A stretch of DNA of 64,000 nucleotides from Oegoconia quadripuncta (GCA_949316235.1 OX438751.1:24767885-24831884), one strand, 5' to 3'; shown: positions 31,893 through 42,914, counted from the first letter of the stretch. Translations and numbers: made by a program. The notes: generated by a model not told the origin, from the sequence alone.

Positions 31893-31951
31893 TTTTTTTT
31901 TTTCTACATAACGGGCCAGCACTTGACCCCAATCACACCCAATGCCAAGTG
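31893..31951 (-). repeat. SINE-C 3' tip
   Basis: T-run then 'ctacataacgggccagcact' and 'tgaccccaatcacaccc'. About 60 bp of the 3' end. Confidence 0.65.
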
Positions 31952-32320
31952 ATTCATAACATTTATTTAAAATATTTCGAACACACCGCTGTGTAGTTTC
32001 GGCAAGTGAAAAGAAGAGAACCAGCTCGTCCCTTCCCGTGGGTGACGTAAAAGCCAACTAAGGAACTTTACCCCCAAAAAATATCTATAGACTTGCAGGT
32101 TTAAACGGCCATGGGCTCGCCCCCTACCATGTGTGTATTTTTTTGTATTTCGAAAGATGAACTGTGAATTTTGATTCAAACATTAAACTTTTAATGTTTA
32201 GTACACCTAAACACTAATGTTTGGAATATCTCTGACCACTCCATTTGGGATAAAGGTCGTGACGTTATGGATGTATGTTAAACTCGGGGATAGATTTTTA
32301 TCCATATTTGATGGCAATCG

Positions 32321-32490
32321 TTTTTTTTTATGCACAAGGGGTTAGCACTTGACCTCGATCACACCTGATGTTAAGTGAAGATGAAGCCGAAGGTGAAAGC
32401 GTGCTGACCCCGAGGAACTCTTTCCTATTTGGGGGACTGGATATCTTATCTCTGACAACCGGAACACAACAGTCCTATTAACTTTACTAC
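32321..32490 (-). repeat. SINE-C copy, 3' half
   Basis: From the A-tail (T9 on plus) to 'gacaaccggaacacaac' and slightly beyond; head missing. Confidence 0.78.
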
Positions 32491-32836
32491 AGTAAAGTAG
32501 GTAAGTGTTACTTTGTAAAATTTCCTTAGGCAATAAAATTGTATATATCGCATAAAATATAACACATGTTCATTAAATTTTCACACGCGAACCCCCCAAA
32601 TAACCATGTAACTTTGATCTTAACTGTATTTTCTCGTACAACCAATTAAAATTCGAGTTATAACACTCTACCATGGTCTGAAAATAAGAAATACGACCTT
32701 TGGTTGCCAACAATGTTGCCTTTACTCAAAATATTATGACGACTAACAAAATTGTTATCGTAACGGTGCTGTGTTGTAAAAAATCAAGAAATACGTAAGG
32801 AAAATACTTGGGAGTTCGGAAGGTCTTACATTAATA

Positions 32837-33226
32837 TTGGCTCTTTACCTATGAAATTGGCGTTTTTTTTCTTCGTTAATCATATGTACCAATTCCTGCG
32901 ATTTTCAAAGCTATATCGAAATTTGTTTGTTATTTGGAAAATGGAACATTATTTCAAGGTTTGACATGAAATATTTTTTAAATTCTGGGCTAAATCACAT
33001 AATAAAAACAATTTAAACAGAGCTCTTTTGATGTGCTTGCCATAATCATTTCTTAGATTCGCTGAAACTTTTATGAAGCGGTTACTATGTTATCCGATAA
33101 TACACACTAAGTTTAGCTAAATTTGGATTTGCCGTTCCCAAAAAATAATCAAAAATGTTTGTATGGAGAAAACAGTCTTAATGAAATTCTTCATACAAAA
33201 CGCCAATTTCATAGGTAAGGACCTAA
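32837..33226 (+). mobile_element. MITE-1 copy D
   Basis: Ends 'ttggctctttacctatgaaa' and 'tttcataggtaaggacctaa', with TA at the left flank. An internal deletion of about 60 bp removes the 'aaaaattaacgccgcctata' region present in copies A and C. Confidence 0.83.
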
Positions 33227-33314
33227 AATATAACTTCATCGATATCATTGTCTACGTTCTGATATATGATAGGTTAGATTAAATAGCTTACACACACCTG
33301 TGTAATACACTTTT

Positions 33315-33677
33315 GACCGCCTCTGTGGCTCAATGTAAACAACATAGGGTTTACGAATCGGAGGTCGCGAGTTTTATGCACAACGGGTTAGCACTTGATC
33401 TCAATCACACCTGATGTTAAGTGAAGATGAGACCGGAGGTGCAAGTGTCCACCAGGAAACGCCATCTTATTTGGGGGACTCTACCACCATCTTATCTAAG
33501 TCGGCCGCCAAAAAACAATGTTAAGCATTGTAGTGTTCCGGTTGTCAGAGATAAGATAGCCAGTCCCCCAAATTAGATTAGGTTTCCAGGTCAGTACTCT
33601 ACCACCGTCGCCCTCATCTTCGCTTTACATGAGATGTGATTGAGGTCAAGTGCTGACCCGTTGAGTATAAAAAAAAT
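33315..33677 (+). repeat. SINE-C copy with an inverted SINE-C segment inside
   Basis: Positions 33315-33371 are a normal plus-strand head up to 'ggtcgcgagtt'. Positions 33372-33480 are the 3' part of SINE-C in minus orientation ('tttatgcacaacgggttagc' to 'cttatttgggggact'). From 33481 ('ctaccaccatcttatctaag') the plus-strand body resumes and runs to the A-tail. About 80 bp of the normal copy, including half the B box, are missing. Confidence 0.85.
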
Positions 33678-33929
33678 AGTCGTTATAATGTTCACGGACA
33701 AGTTGGTTCACATATTTATACACTCACACATACACACCTCACAACTCACACCACTCACCATTTCACTCATAACACACAACACACAACTACCTTCTTTCCC
33801 TACCGTCTTGAAAATGAAAAATGAAAAAAGTTTATTTTCGACTTTAGTAGGTATAAACTACAGACTAAGGGGATCTCTTATTAAGTATACAAGTATACTT
33901 GTGCCAGGAGGGCCCGCTCTTCCATATCT

Positions 33930-33975
33930 AAATGTTACATTGAAAATAATGTTAAATATTTTCAATGTAACATTT
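33930..33975. repeat. Perfect 18-bp inverted repeat, 10-nt loop
   Basis: AAATGTTACATTGAAAAT at 33930-33947 and its exact complement at 33958-33975. It lies 12 bp before the left arm of the large inverted repeat. A second palindrome, AAGTATACAAGTATACTT, is at 33882-33900. Confidence 0.85.
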
Positions 33976-33987
33976 ATGAATGAATAG

Positions 33988-34305
33988 TCTTCCTTTCAAT
34001 AAATTTAAAGACACTATAAAACAGAAACTTATAAAATATCAGATTATTTAGATGATAAACATTCATGGACATAACCAGCTCGCTCGCATAACCAGGCTAT
34101 TTCGCAATTAATAATGAAATATTATAATAATATAATAATAATTAATAAATTTGTAATACAAACCATTTCTTTCATTAAATAGCAACCTCTCGAGTTTCTT
34201 GCTTGTTCTTGCTTGAAAATTGCCTTTTGAACAAGCAGTAGCTTTAAAAATGTAAAATCTGAATATTTTAAGATAGCCTGTATACCTACAAAATAAAGCA
34301 TTTTT
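33988..34305 (+). repeat. Large inverted repeat, left arm (LINE 3' end, plus)
   Basis: LINE 3' terminus with C-terminal codons (FNKFKDTIKQKLI, then frame-broken YKISDYLDD-like sequence). A 3' UTR with 'gaacaagcagtagctttaaa' follows, ending 'aaaataaagcattttt'. It is complementary to 34386-34728, apart from indels. The arms face each other by their 3' ends. Confidence 0.8.
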
Positions 34306-34385
34306 CTTGGTTTGACACATCCAAATATTCTTACTCACAATTCTTAACCTAATTTATTCATATTTAGAGGGTTATACTCAAAATC

Positions 34386-34728
34386 AAAAAATGCTTTATT
34401 TTGTAGGTACACAGGGTAGGTACACTTAAAATAGTCAGATTATACATTTTTAAAGCTACTGCTTGTTCAAAAGGCAATTTTCCCCTGAGAAGAACAAGCA
34501 AGAAACAAGTAAGGTCGCTCTTTAAAAAAAAAAGTTTTTATATTACAAAATTATTCATTATTATTTTATGTTACAATATTTCATTATTAATTGCGGAATA
34601 GCCTGGTTATGCGAACGGGTTGGTTATGTCCATGATCGTTTATCATCTAAATAATCTGATATTTTATAATTATGCTTTCTTAATAAGTTTCTGCTTTATA
34701 GTATCTTTAAATTTATTGAAAGGAAGAT
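34386..34728 (-). repeat. Large inverted repeat, right arm (LINE 3' end, minus)
   Basis: Minus-strand copy of the same LINE 3' end, with 'aaaatgctttattttgtagg' at its 3' side and the C-terminal codons at 34650-34728. Its UTR is slightly longer than the left arm's. The 80-bp spacer (34306-34385) has no feature. Confidence 0.8.
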
Positions 34729-34729
34729 T

Positions 34730-35486
34730 TTGTATGACTCACCTTTGAGTCTCCATACCTTTACTTTCTATGATTGTATATTATATGGCCTTTAGAATTT
34801 TCGCTCTGTTGACAAGCGACAATCGCATAGTAACTTAATCTAGTTTTATACCTACTCAGTTTTACATAATTATAATATCGAAACTAAGACACAGTGAATT
34901 TGGAACAGCATATGGACAAATTTCTATGAACTAGGTATCTTCATATATTTTGTAACCAATGTGGACACTTCAATAAAAAATTTTTGCACAATTTTTTGTT
35001 GTGAACATTTATTATAAAACCGCCTTACATAATTTGTTTGTTGATAATTTTGTATCGCAAAGGTCTGTTTGCGTAAAATTTTCTTTTCCCAGTTGTTATT
35101 CCATCATTCATTAATCACTGCAACCATCTTTCTTAATTCATAAATTTTATGTAATATCAATGTTTAATATAAAAAGAGAATATTCGGATTTTATAAGCAC
35201 AATTATTAGTTATTGACCTTCGGTAATTTCCGTTTGCTTTCGGGTGAAATCGGCACATAAAATGGGCTTACATAACCCTTAAAGTACCCAAAACGCCTAT
35301 GTAACTATTGTCAGTTTGCAATCAGGTTACAACGGAGATAAAATGGATTTTAGCGTCTACGAATCACGATTTTATACAATCGTCTTGCAAACCATTTGTA
35401 AGTCATTGTAAGAGCATTGTAACTACTATTGAATTCGGCCGTAAATGGTTGGAACGCCCACTAATATTTGTGATATCCTTGACCAC
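34730..35486. other. No gene seen
   Basis: Low-copy AT-rich DNA with no supported frame. The plus-strand frame at 35308-35526 runs into the SINE-C that follows. Confidence 0.45.
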
Positions 35487-35725
35487 TTGGTTGGTGGTAG
35501 GACATTTTAAATGGCCGCCTGGCTAGCTACCACCATCTTATCTAAATCTGCCGCCAAACAGCAATGTTAATAGCATTGTTGTGTTCCGGTTGTCAGAGAT
35601 AAGATAGCCAGTCCCCCACTTGTGTTGGGGTTTCCGGGTCAGTACGCTTCCACCTTCGACCTCATCGTCGTGTGATTGAGGTCAAGTATCAACCCGTTAT
35701 GCATGAAAAAAAAAAAAAAAAAAAA
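35487..35725 (+). repeat. SINE-C copy, head missing, long A-tail
   Basis: Body from 'ttggttggtggtaggacatt' to a tail of about 20 A residues; an internal 20-bp deletion removes 'tcacttaacatcag'. The A-tail suggests recent insertion relative to other copies. Confidence 0.82.
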
Positions 35726-35816
35726 CCACCTCTTTTGGATAAAAGTCATGACGTTATAAATTAAATAAAATAAAAAATAAAAACATATCCACTCCGCTTA
35801 AAAAAATTATACTACG

Positions 35817-36120
35817 TGATTAGATTAGATTAGATTTATTTAGTTCACTTTTACAATATTAAGTCACACATACAGTTCCGTAAATTTATGATTTTTAAAG
35901 TAAAACTGATTGTCAAACATAAAACAATAAAACAATAACTATACACATACATCTTAAAGATTTGTAGAATTACTAGATTATTTGTTAAGTCACAAAATGA
36001 ACAAAATAAGATAGAAATTTAGCATCTACATATTATTATATGTAACTATCATTAATATATGGACAAATAGGTTGGAGCCTCAGCAAAATAGCTGTTTTTC
36101 AGTCTCCACCTCGTGCATTC
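35817..36120 (-). repeat. LINE 3' end with (TTAGA)n tail
   Basis: (GATTA)n at 35819-35835, then UTR-like DNA up to 'agctgtttttcagtctccac' at about 36110. Same family as 9738, with a third tail type. Confidence 0.5.
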
Positions 36121-36740
36121 ACTGATAACAGAACGCATAACACGTCAGAAGTTGTTGCACACTACAATACCATTAGCTACAAGCTACATGCATTATATGA
36201 CCAAAACTTAGGAGAAAAAAATTTTGAAATAATAAATAATTATGTATGTATGTGGTCTTTCATCACACAAAGTTAATCTAATCCTTTAATACTACGCCAA
36301 CCAAAAAGATCGCTTCCTAAATTGCTAATGTTCTCCTTTTGTACAATAAAGTGTATTTGTATCGTTAATAAAGTAAATTAGAAACTATCAACTCTCTAAA
36401 TTGGCAACCCTACCTATATATAGTCAATAAACCCGGATCCTCACGAACTAGCCGCCTTTAATGTTCGAAGTGCTAAAGTAAAAATATTAAAGTCATAACT
36501 TATAGACCCCTAAAACTGTCCAGCTTAAGGCGGTTTAACGGCAAACCACGTCAAATTGCGGGCTTAACAACATATATTAAAAAGTTTGCAGAGCTAGTTG
36601 TGTTAACACTAATTTGGACATTTGTTGAGTTACAGGTTTTTATCTTTGGCGAAAGTATAGGTGGGTTTAGTTTGACGTTTAGAGGTAAGAATAAAAATAG
36701 AGCGCTAATTATGACGTATATTTAGGCCCCTTGTAAGCCT

Positions 36741-36900
36741 TAGAATTAGAATCAGAATTAAAATTATTTTATTTGCTCAAAACATAATATACAATGATGA
36801 CAAGGGAAAAATGTGAACATTCATGTTTTGCCACAATTACAATGCAAGTGCCATGTAAGTACTTATAATAATATAATAAAAAAAATAATAAGCTTCAACA
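36741..36900 (-). repeat. Probable LINE 3' UTR
   Basis: Starts with GAATTA/GAATCA repeats and 'aaaattattttatttgctca', the style of a LINE 3' terminus on the minus strand. No coding part recognised. Confidence 0.35.
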
Positions 36901-36929
36901 AGCATCTACTTTAATTCTAAATCTGGGGG

Positions 36930-37330
36930 CACGGCAGTGCCCCCGCCAAGTCGAGCGCGAAGCAAACACTGCCGTACCATCCTTTACTGGAACCATTTCG
37001 CCGCATTTTCAGGCCCCTATTTTAGAACCTCTGGATAAGACTAGAACGCAGAAATTTTCGTCATCCAGTAAGCTATAATCACATACTTAAAATCCAAAAT
37101 TTCAAGTCTGTAGGTCATTTAGTTCCGAAGTTAAGCGAAAGCAAAGTTTCGCATTTATGACACTCACTCACTCACTCACTCACTCATGATCATCAAAATA
37201 GAACTAGTACTTCCCATAAACTCAGAGAGCTGAAATTTGGTACAGAGTTATGGTTCAATGGCCACATAAAGGGAAAACTATAAAAACTAGGATAATCGAA
37301 GATCTGGAGTACCTGGTGACCCTGATTAGG
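36930..37330 (+). repeat. Dispersed repeat with (ACTC)n block
   Basis: Contains 'gggggcacggcagtgccccc' (an inverted repeat), 'tttcaggcccctatttt' and an (ACTC)n run at 37162-37188, then 'cagagagctgaaatttggta'. I recall this type of sequence as a common insect repeat but cannot assign the class. No second copy in the window. Confidence 0.35.
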
Positions 37331-37440
37331 AAACACAAGAGCCCAACCAAACTATTAGAGATCGACATATACCGCCTTTACAAAAAATATTCAACTTGGT
37401 GGGCCGCTTCATTTGATGTCAAAAATCGAAGGTCTGAAGT

Positions 37441-37730
37441 ATCTGATGAAGAACCCTCAGCTGGTCTCAGCTGTATTAGAGATATGGTAATGCTCCCTTC
37501 TACTATTGGTACATAGAAAAATCGACTGTCATTGCAAAAATCCAGCGTAGTGGGACACATCTTCTAATTTAATCTAGCCTATAGCATCCCACTGCTAGGC
37601 GCATGCTTCCCCTTCTGCTTATAATACGCATATAAATAAAATTAAAGGAAAACTCAGGATAAGACTACACTGGCTTTTATACTTATACTTACAAGTTTAC
37701 AAGAAGAAATAGTCGAACGATTAACTTTAT
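37441..37730 (+). repeat. Tandem duplication, unit 1 (290 bp)
   Basis: From 'atctgatgaagaaccctcag' to 'cgattaactttat'. Unit 2 follows at once. The text includes 'gcatcccactgctaggcgca', a string common in LINE 3' regions. Confidence 0.88.
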
Positions 37731-38021
37731 ATCTGACGAAGAACCCTCAGCTGGTCCCAGCTGTATTAGAGATATGGTAATGCCCCCTTCTACTATTGGT
37801 ACATAAAAAAATCGACTGTCCAGCGTAGTGGGACACATCTTCTAATTTAATCTAGCCTATAGCGTCCCACTGCTGGGCGAATGCCTCCCCTTCTACTTTT
37901 AATACGAATATAAATAAAATTAAAGGAAAACTCTGGATAAGGCTAGACTGGCTATTATACTTATACTTACTTATACTTATTACAAGTTTACAAGAAGAAA
38001 TAGTCAAACGATTAATTTTAT
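37731..38021 (+). repeat. Tandem duplication, unit 2 (291 bp)
   Basis: Head-to-tail copy of unit 1 with scattered substitutions, a 14-bp deletion ('attgcaaaaatcca' of unit 1) and an added 'tacttacttata' run. Confidence 0.88.
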
Positions 38022-39204
38022 TCTACTCGAACATTACACAAATTAAATAAACAAACGAAAATTTGGTCAAAATATAATGCATTGGCTAAGAGTGGCGGTG
38101 ATACCCGCACGCGTCGCTAGATGGCGTTGACTGTATTTTAAAACGCGCTTACGTTTTGTTTTTCCGATAACCTTATATGGCAAAGTGGCAACCGGCCGCG
38201 TTACAGTCGTTTACGACATTCTTCTAAAGGCGACAGATTGGTGCAATGGTGTCATGGAGCACCTGGTTTTGTACCCCTGTGTACCCTTCAACGGCCAAGT
38301 CACACAACATTAACTATAATATAAAGTATAATATAAACTATAAAGAAATCGCAGTAAGGCACCTCACACTTGGCACGACTTTCTTTAGATTTCATTACTT
38401 TTTAGAGATAATCAAGCAGCTCCATCGAGACTTGGCTAGTTTTTTACAGAATGTTTTTGGTGGGATATTCTTTTACACTATAAAATACATTCTCATGAAA
38501 CCATTTACATAACTTTGCCCTAAATAATTGTATATTTAACAACTTTATACCATTTGGTAAATTATTGTAAATTCTGACACACACAGTTAAACTGCTCTTG
38601 TCATATTGCATTGTTCTAGGAACATCTCTAAATACAAGTTTACTGGGGTCCCTTCGGTTTCTTCGGTTTACTTAACAAGCTTTTACGAATAATGTCGATT
38701 TTTTCTTTACAAACATGCATATCTCATATGTGTACAAGGAAGGGAGTGATAATAATCCTAGTTTTGTAAATAAATTTCTAAATTCTAAATACTTTGATTC
38801 AAATATGTGTCATAAGTTGGAAAATATTATGTGTCTGTTATATTAGTTTGTAGTATGTTATTTTATAAATAAATCTCATTGCGCGATACCATACCAGATG
38901 GTTGATATTCTGTAAATTAAAACATCCATTGTCTAAGATTTGACGTCGCGACACCAAACACATGTATCCCTATATTTATCCATATTTCATATTTCTGCAG
39001 ACAGCGATATATGTTATGAGCATTAGAGCGAATCGATTGTTTGCTAACAGCTACCTTACGTTTAGGTCTTCGTTACGAGGACGCGGGGAATTTTCAGATA
39101 TGTGGGCTTTGGGGGCGCAGATACTGAAACGAAGAGATTTGAGACCTTTCAGATCCGAGATTTTAGTTTGTCGTAATCGGGTGTTTGCATATTTTTAGCG
39201 TTTA
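38022..39204. other. No gene seen; traces of SINEs
   Basis: A decayed SINE-B-like head may lie at 38229-38250 ('gcgacagattggtgcaatgg') and a SINE-A remnant at 38885-38930 ('accagatggttgatattctg'). A plus-strand frame of 78 codons (38962-39198) follows a pyrimidine run ending in CAG but has no recognisable content. Confidence 0.4.
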
Positions 39205-39440
39205 TTTATAGATAGATAGATAAAAAAGTTTATTGCATAAACTGACACACATACAAGAGAGAACTACAATTACAAATAAGACACAAACATTCATGAAAAC
39301 AACAAGAGACATACAATTTTCAACAAATACAAACAGATGTGGACAAATATACCATAACAATTAAAATTTACCAATACCTTCAAGACTTACTAGACTTATA
39401 GGCTTTGATCTAGGGTTGTTTTTAGTGTGTTTTATTTTCT
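39205..39440 (-). repeat. Probable LINE 3' end with (TAGA)n tail
   Basis: (TAGA)n at 39208-39222 then 'aaaaaagtttattgcataaa' and UTR-like DNA. It resembles the LINE tails elsewhere, but the shared palindrome was not found. Confidence 0.4.
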
Positions 39441-40609
39441 ATTCCTTTTGGTCAGTGTTAAAGAGGCAACAACAGTCTTACAACCCATAAACATTTTAAA
39501 CCCCCTGCCCCCCGGCCCCAGTTTCAGAGTCCCTGTTAACTTTGCTTCAAATTGGCCACCAAACAGATTTGTAGCAATATAAAACAACTATGTTGAACTT
39601 ACTTATCAACTCCTACGCAGATATCAACGCAGTAAAACTTGTTAAAACTAATAAAGCGATATTGCGAACTCATTATGTGTGACTGGCGGACTGTGAGCTC
39701 TCTATTAGCGACTGTCGTAAACGCAGTTTATTGCCGGCCGATGGAGCAAAGTTTCTGATTTATGTACTCCTTGTAATACCAGCGGAGAGAAATGTGGAGA
39801 GTCTGCTTTATTAGATGTAATTATTGGTCCAAAGTTTTCAGACACCTGCTCTCTAGTCAATCTTGAGTGTAATGTACAAGTTTGCTTTAATGACTAAATG
39901 TCTATGGAAAACGGTTTTCTTATTTTAAATATTTGCTCACTAATTGATTGTCGTGAACATTTTATCAAAACACTATTTTTAGAAATCCGGCCGTGTCTAT
40001 GACACCTCATAGTGCTGAGATCTATGAGCTGAAATGTCAGGCAACAATCAGGTAACAGGGTGGAAACAAAGGACAACGACGAAAGGAAAGTATCTGAACT
40101 AATTATTGATGATATCACTTAAAATACACACTACAAAATACGTATAGTTACGTACTTGAAAAAAACTAACAAGTCACTTAACAGAGCCGGGAATTGTACC
40201 GATCAAATGCAAAGAAAATACAAAATATTACGTCTTTAATTTCAAGAAGACCTATAAATGCAGTTTACAAATATTTATGTGTATGGTTTTACAATTTTTT
40301 CATGATGCTGTGCAGTAAAGTTTGAAAAAAAAAACGGAAAGTAACTTAACGATTTTTTTTGTGTTACGTTTCTGCTTTCCCTGATCACTTAAGGTTGTTA
40401 TAGTTTATTTGATAATCAAGGTGCAAAACTTTGATACTCACTACTCACAGGGCTTAGCCCTGGAGGATTTGAATCTTGACCGTACGAGCCTTAGGGCACT
40501 GGTAAGGACTCCAAGCGGACATTGCAGACTTAACATACACGTGAACCGGGTTTGCTTGAGCAGCACTGCAATTCCTAGATTCTGTGGTGAAGGGGAGAAA
40601 ACTAAATTC
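39441..40609. other. No gene seen
   Basis: Low-copy sequence. Short frames at 39894-40118 and 40409-40666 have no recognisable domains. Confidence 0.45.
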
Positions 40610-40826
40610 TTTTTTTTTTTCGGACACTTACACCAATCGTCTAGTCCCAAACTAAGCAAAACTTAGTACTAGATAACGGATAAACATACATAAATATTTA
40701 TAATCATCCATGACTCAGGAATAAAAGTTCATATTCATCACACAAACGTTTACCCGTCGCGGGATTCGAACCCGCAACCGTTGGTTTCGCTGACAGGGTC
40801 ACTATCCACTACACCAATCGGTCGTC
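40610..40826 (-). repeat. SINE-B copy 4 (complete head)
   Basis: Head at 40826 downward, B box 'gcgggttcgaatcc' near 40768, 3' end after a T10 run at 40609-40620. Confidence 0.86.
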
Positions 40827-41035
40827 ATGAGTTATGAGTGATACTTTATGAGTATGAGAGATCACTTTATGAGTGATATCCACACAAGAAGCCGGAATCT
40901 GAGGGATCTTATGTTTTACCAGTGGACGTTAAACTCTTTACTCTCGGGAATATCGGGCGGTACAATTACTTGGCGGTTGACTGCGGGCCTATGGAAGGAA
41001 CTTTAACCAGAGTGATTGACACAAAAGATATGAAA

Positions 41036-41730
41036 TGAAATGATATAATTTATTTGCTTGATTTTGGGTACAAGATAGGATGACACATAACAGAAGTCCC
41101 ATTCAAAATCTACTTAAAATCTAGCGTGCAAATATTTAATAAACTAGGATAGCATTAGATAGGTTATTACTTAAATATAATATAATAATGTATGTTGTCA
41201 CAACATAAAACTAATAAAATTGTCAATGCTGTGTTGATGTGAGAAAAGAGATATTGTCCGTTATATAAGTATTTTAAAATAGTGGTAGATATTCCTTAAT
41301 TGAATAATAACATTTGTTGATAAGCCATTCATGTAACTTAATTTTAAATTGTCGTCCAGTCAATAATTTTAAGTCATTTTGGAGGGCGTTGTATACCTTC
41401 GCAGCCATATAATTAACGTTTTTTTGTGTAACTGACAACATATATTTAGGCATAATTACTTAATCGGGCCCTCTAGGTCGTAACTGTTTAATATTGGGCC
41501 TAATTTGTATGGGATAGTGTTCTGGTTGTTCCCTTACAAACAAACAAAGTTGTTTTATATACAGACAAGTGAGTGTAAGTAGTTTGTACTGTCTGAATAG
41601 CGGTCTACACGAGTCTAGAAAAGTTGCACCGCAGAGTGACCTTACACATCTTTTCTGAACTCTGAATGCCCTTTCAATATCTGAGCTATTTCCCCATAGA
41701 ATAAGACCATACTGTAAGATCTGCAAAGGT
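41036..41730 (-). pseudogene. LINE reverse transcriptase C-terminus with an in-frame stop
   Basis: Minus strand from about 41726 reads ILQYGLILWGNSSDIERAFR, VQKRCVRSLCGATFLDSCRP, then LTCLYIKQLCLFVREQPEHY to GPD and a TAA at 41460. The same frame continues beyond the stop with VIMPKYMLSVTQKNVNYMAA, KVYNALQNDLKLLTGRQFKI and KLHEWLINKCYYSIKEYLPL, closing at 41274-41276. So a single nonsense codon interrupts an otherwise open C-terminal region. It aligns with residues 303-445 of the reverse transcriptase at 24720-26069 but is a different subfamily. A 3' UTR with 'aaatgatataatttatttgc' reaches about 41036. The catalytic domain is absent. Confidence 0.82.
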
Positions 41731-42339
41731 CGCCGTGCTTATATTAGGACGTCAACCCAGCCTTAATGTGTTCTACTACCTGGTAAATTACCAACTCAAA
41801 GAGTTGCTCTAAAATTAGCAGTTTGCTTTACCAAGAATTTTTGTTCATAGACCACACCAAATAGGTTATTAAATAGTTCTTTTAATACAAAGTCCAGAGC
41901 TTCAGCTCGGGTGCTTTACCAAGCTCTATATAAATACTTATTTAAATTTCAAATGAAGCACACCCATGTACGTAATTTCCTTTGAGCAGTTTTTTCTTGA
42001 ATTCTTTTTGATTGCATTCTAATGTTTCGCATTTTTTCGTTCCTTTCATATGTTATAACATATGAGTAGTGTGTTTGAGTATTGTTTCAAACGATTCTTT
42101 TAATGGTTTGATACTGAGTTACAATTACTTTTTATAAAATCTTTGCAAGAAATTATTTTTGGGGTTCCTCGATACTCTCCAAAGAAATCTAATCAACCTT
42201 TCTGAGCAGCACAGTTTTCTGCCAAAGCAGAAAAGTTTCACGTGCATAACGATCCTCCTAGACATTCTATTGATATTCGCAGGTGCAAGGTTATTAAAGC
42301 ATATAATAATATTCTTAAATCTCAAATTTAATTTATCAT
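41731..42339. other. No gene seen
   Basis: AT-rich low-copy DNA; opposite-strand frames around 42125-42350 mirror each other and are not supported. Confidence 0.4.
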
Positions 42340-42665
42340 CATCATATTAGCCACAGGAAGTCCACTGCTGAACATTGGTATCTCCCATAGATTTGGAAGC
42401 GACCTGCACCCAGCGACCTGCACCCAGCGACCTGCACCCAGCGACCTGCACCCAGCGACCTGCACCCAGCGACCTGCACCCACTGACCTGCACCCAGCGA
42501 TCTGCACCCAGCGACCTGAACCCAGCGACCTGCACCCAGCGACCTTCACCCATTGACTTGCACCCAGCGATCTCCTGCGAACTTCATCAGCTCGTCCGTC
42601 CACCTTGTGAGTGGATGTCCTACGCTGCGCTTGCGTGGTCTCTACTCGACAACTTTAATGCCCCA
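42340..42665 (-). pseudogene. RTE-like LINE C-terminus split by a minisatellite
   Basis: Minus strand reads PRKRSVGHPLTRWTDELMKF then AGDRWVQVNG. After the repeat array, GDTNVQQWTSCG and a stop. This is the tail of RTE-type ORFs (GRPxxRWxDDL, AGxxWxR, EAYxQQWT). Between the two parts 12 copies of a 14-bp unit have grown. The coding sequence is therefore lost in the middle. Confidence 0.75.
42398..42565 (+). repeat. 14-bp minisatellite, 12 units
   Basis: Unit AGCGACCTGCACCC on the plus strand, 12 consecutive copies, the last five with substitutions. Because 14 is not a multiple of three, each reading frame rotates through the same three peptides, so long spurious frames appear on both strands. 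Confidence 0.95.
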
Positions 42666-42799
42666 ACAGCCGCTGGGCAAATTTAAGTTATACTAAGTGA
42701 CTTTCCACCGAATTATAAAAGAATTGTAATAAGAAATGACAATCTGTAATTGGCATAACTTTGGCTTAGATACAGACAGATTTTGTGATTTTTTTATTT

Positions 42800-42914
42800 T
42801 TTTTTTTTATATGAGAGGGCGGCAAACGAGCATGCGGGTCACCTGATGGAAAGCAATCACCGCCGCCCATGGGCACCCGCAACACCAAAAGGGTCACAGA
42901 TGCGTTGCCGGCAC
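42800..42914 (-). repeat. jockey-type LINE 3' tip
   Basis: T-run (A-tail) then 'atgagagggcggcaaacgag' and 'catgcgggtcacctgatgga', ending near 'gatgcgttgccggc'. Reverse of 28970-29095. Confidence 0.7.

Noticed and set aside
33640..33987. 115-codon plus-strand ORF
   Set aside because: Begins in the SINE-C tail and crosses an AC-rich tract and the palindromes; no protein pattern.
37140..37195. Telomeric or satellite repeat from the (ACTC)n run
   Set aside because: Only seven or so units; insect telomere repeat is TTAGG, which is not seen as an array here.
42398..42565. CRISPR array
   Set aside because: Direct 14-bp repeats without spacers; eukaryotic minisatellite.
42328..42686. Proline/arginine-rich repeat protein on either strand
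   Set aside because: The frames exist only because a 14-bp minisatellite has no stop in several frames; the flanking codons belong to an RTE LINE.
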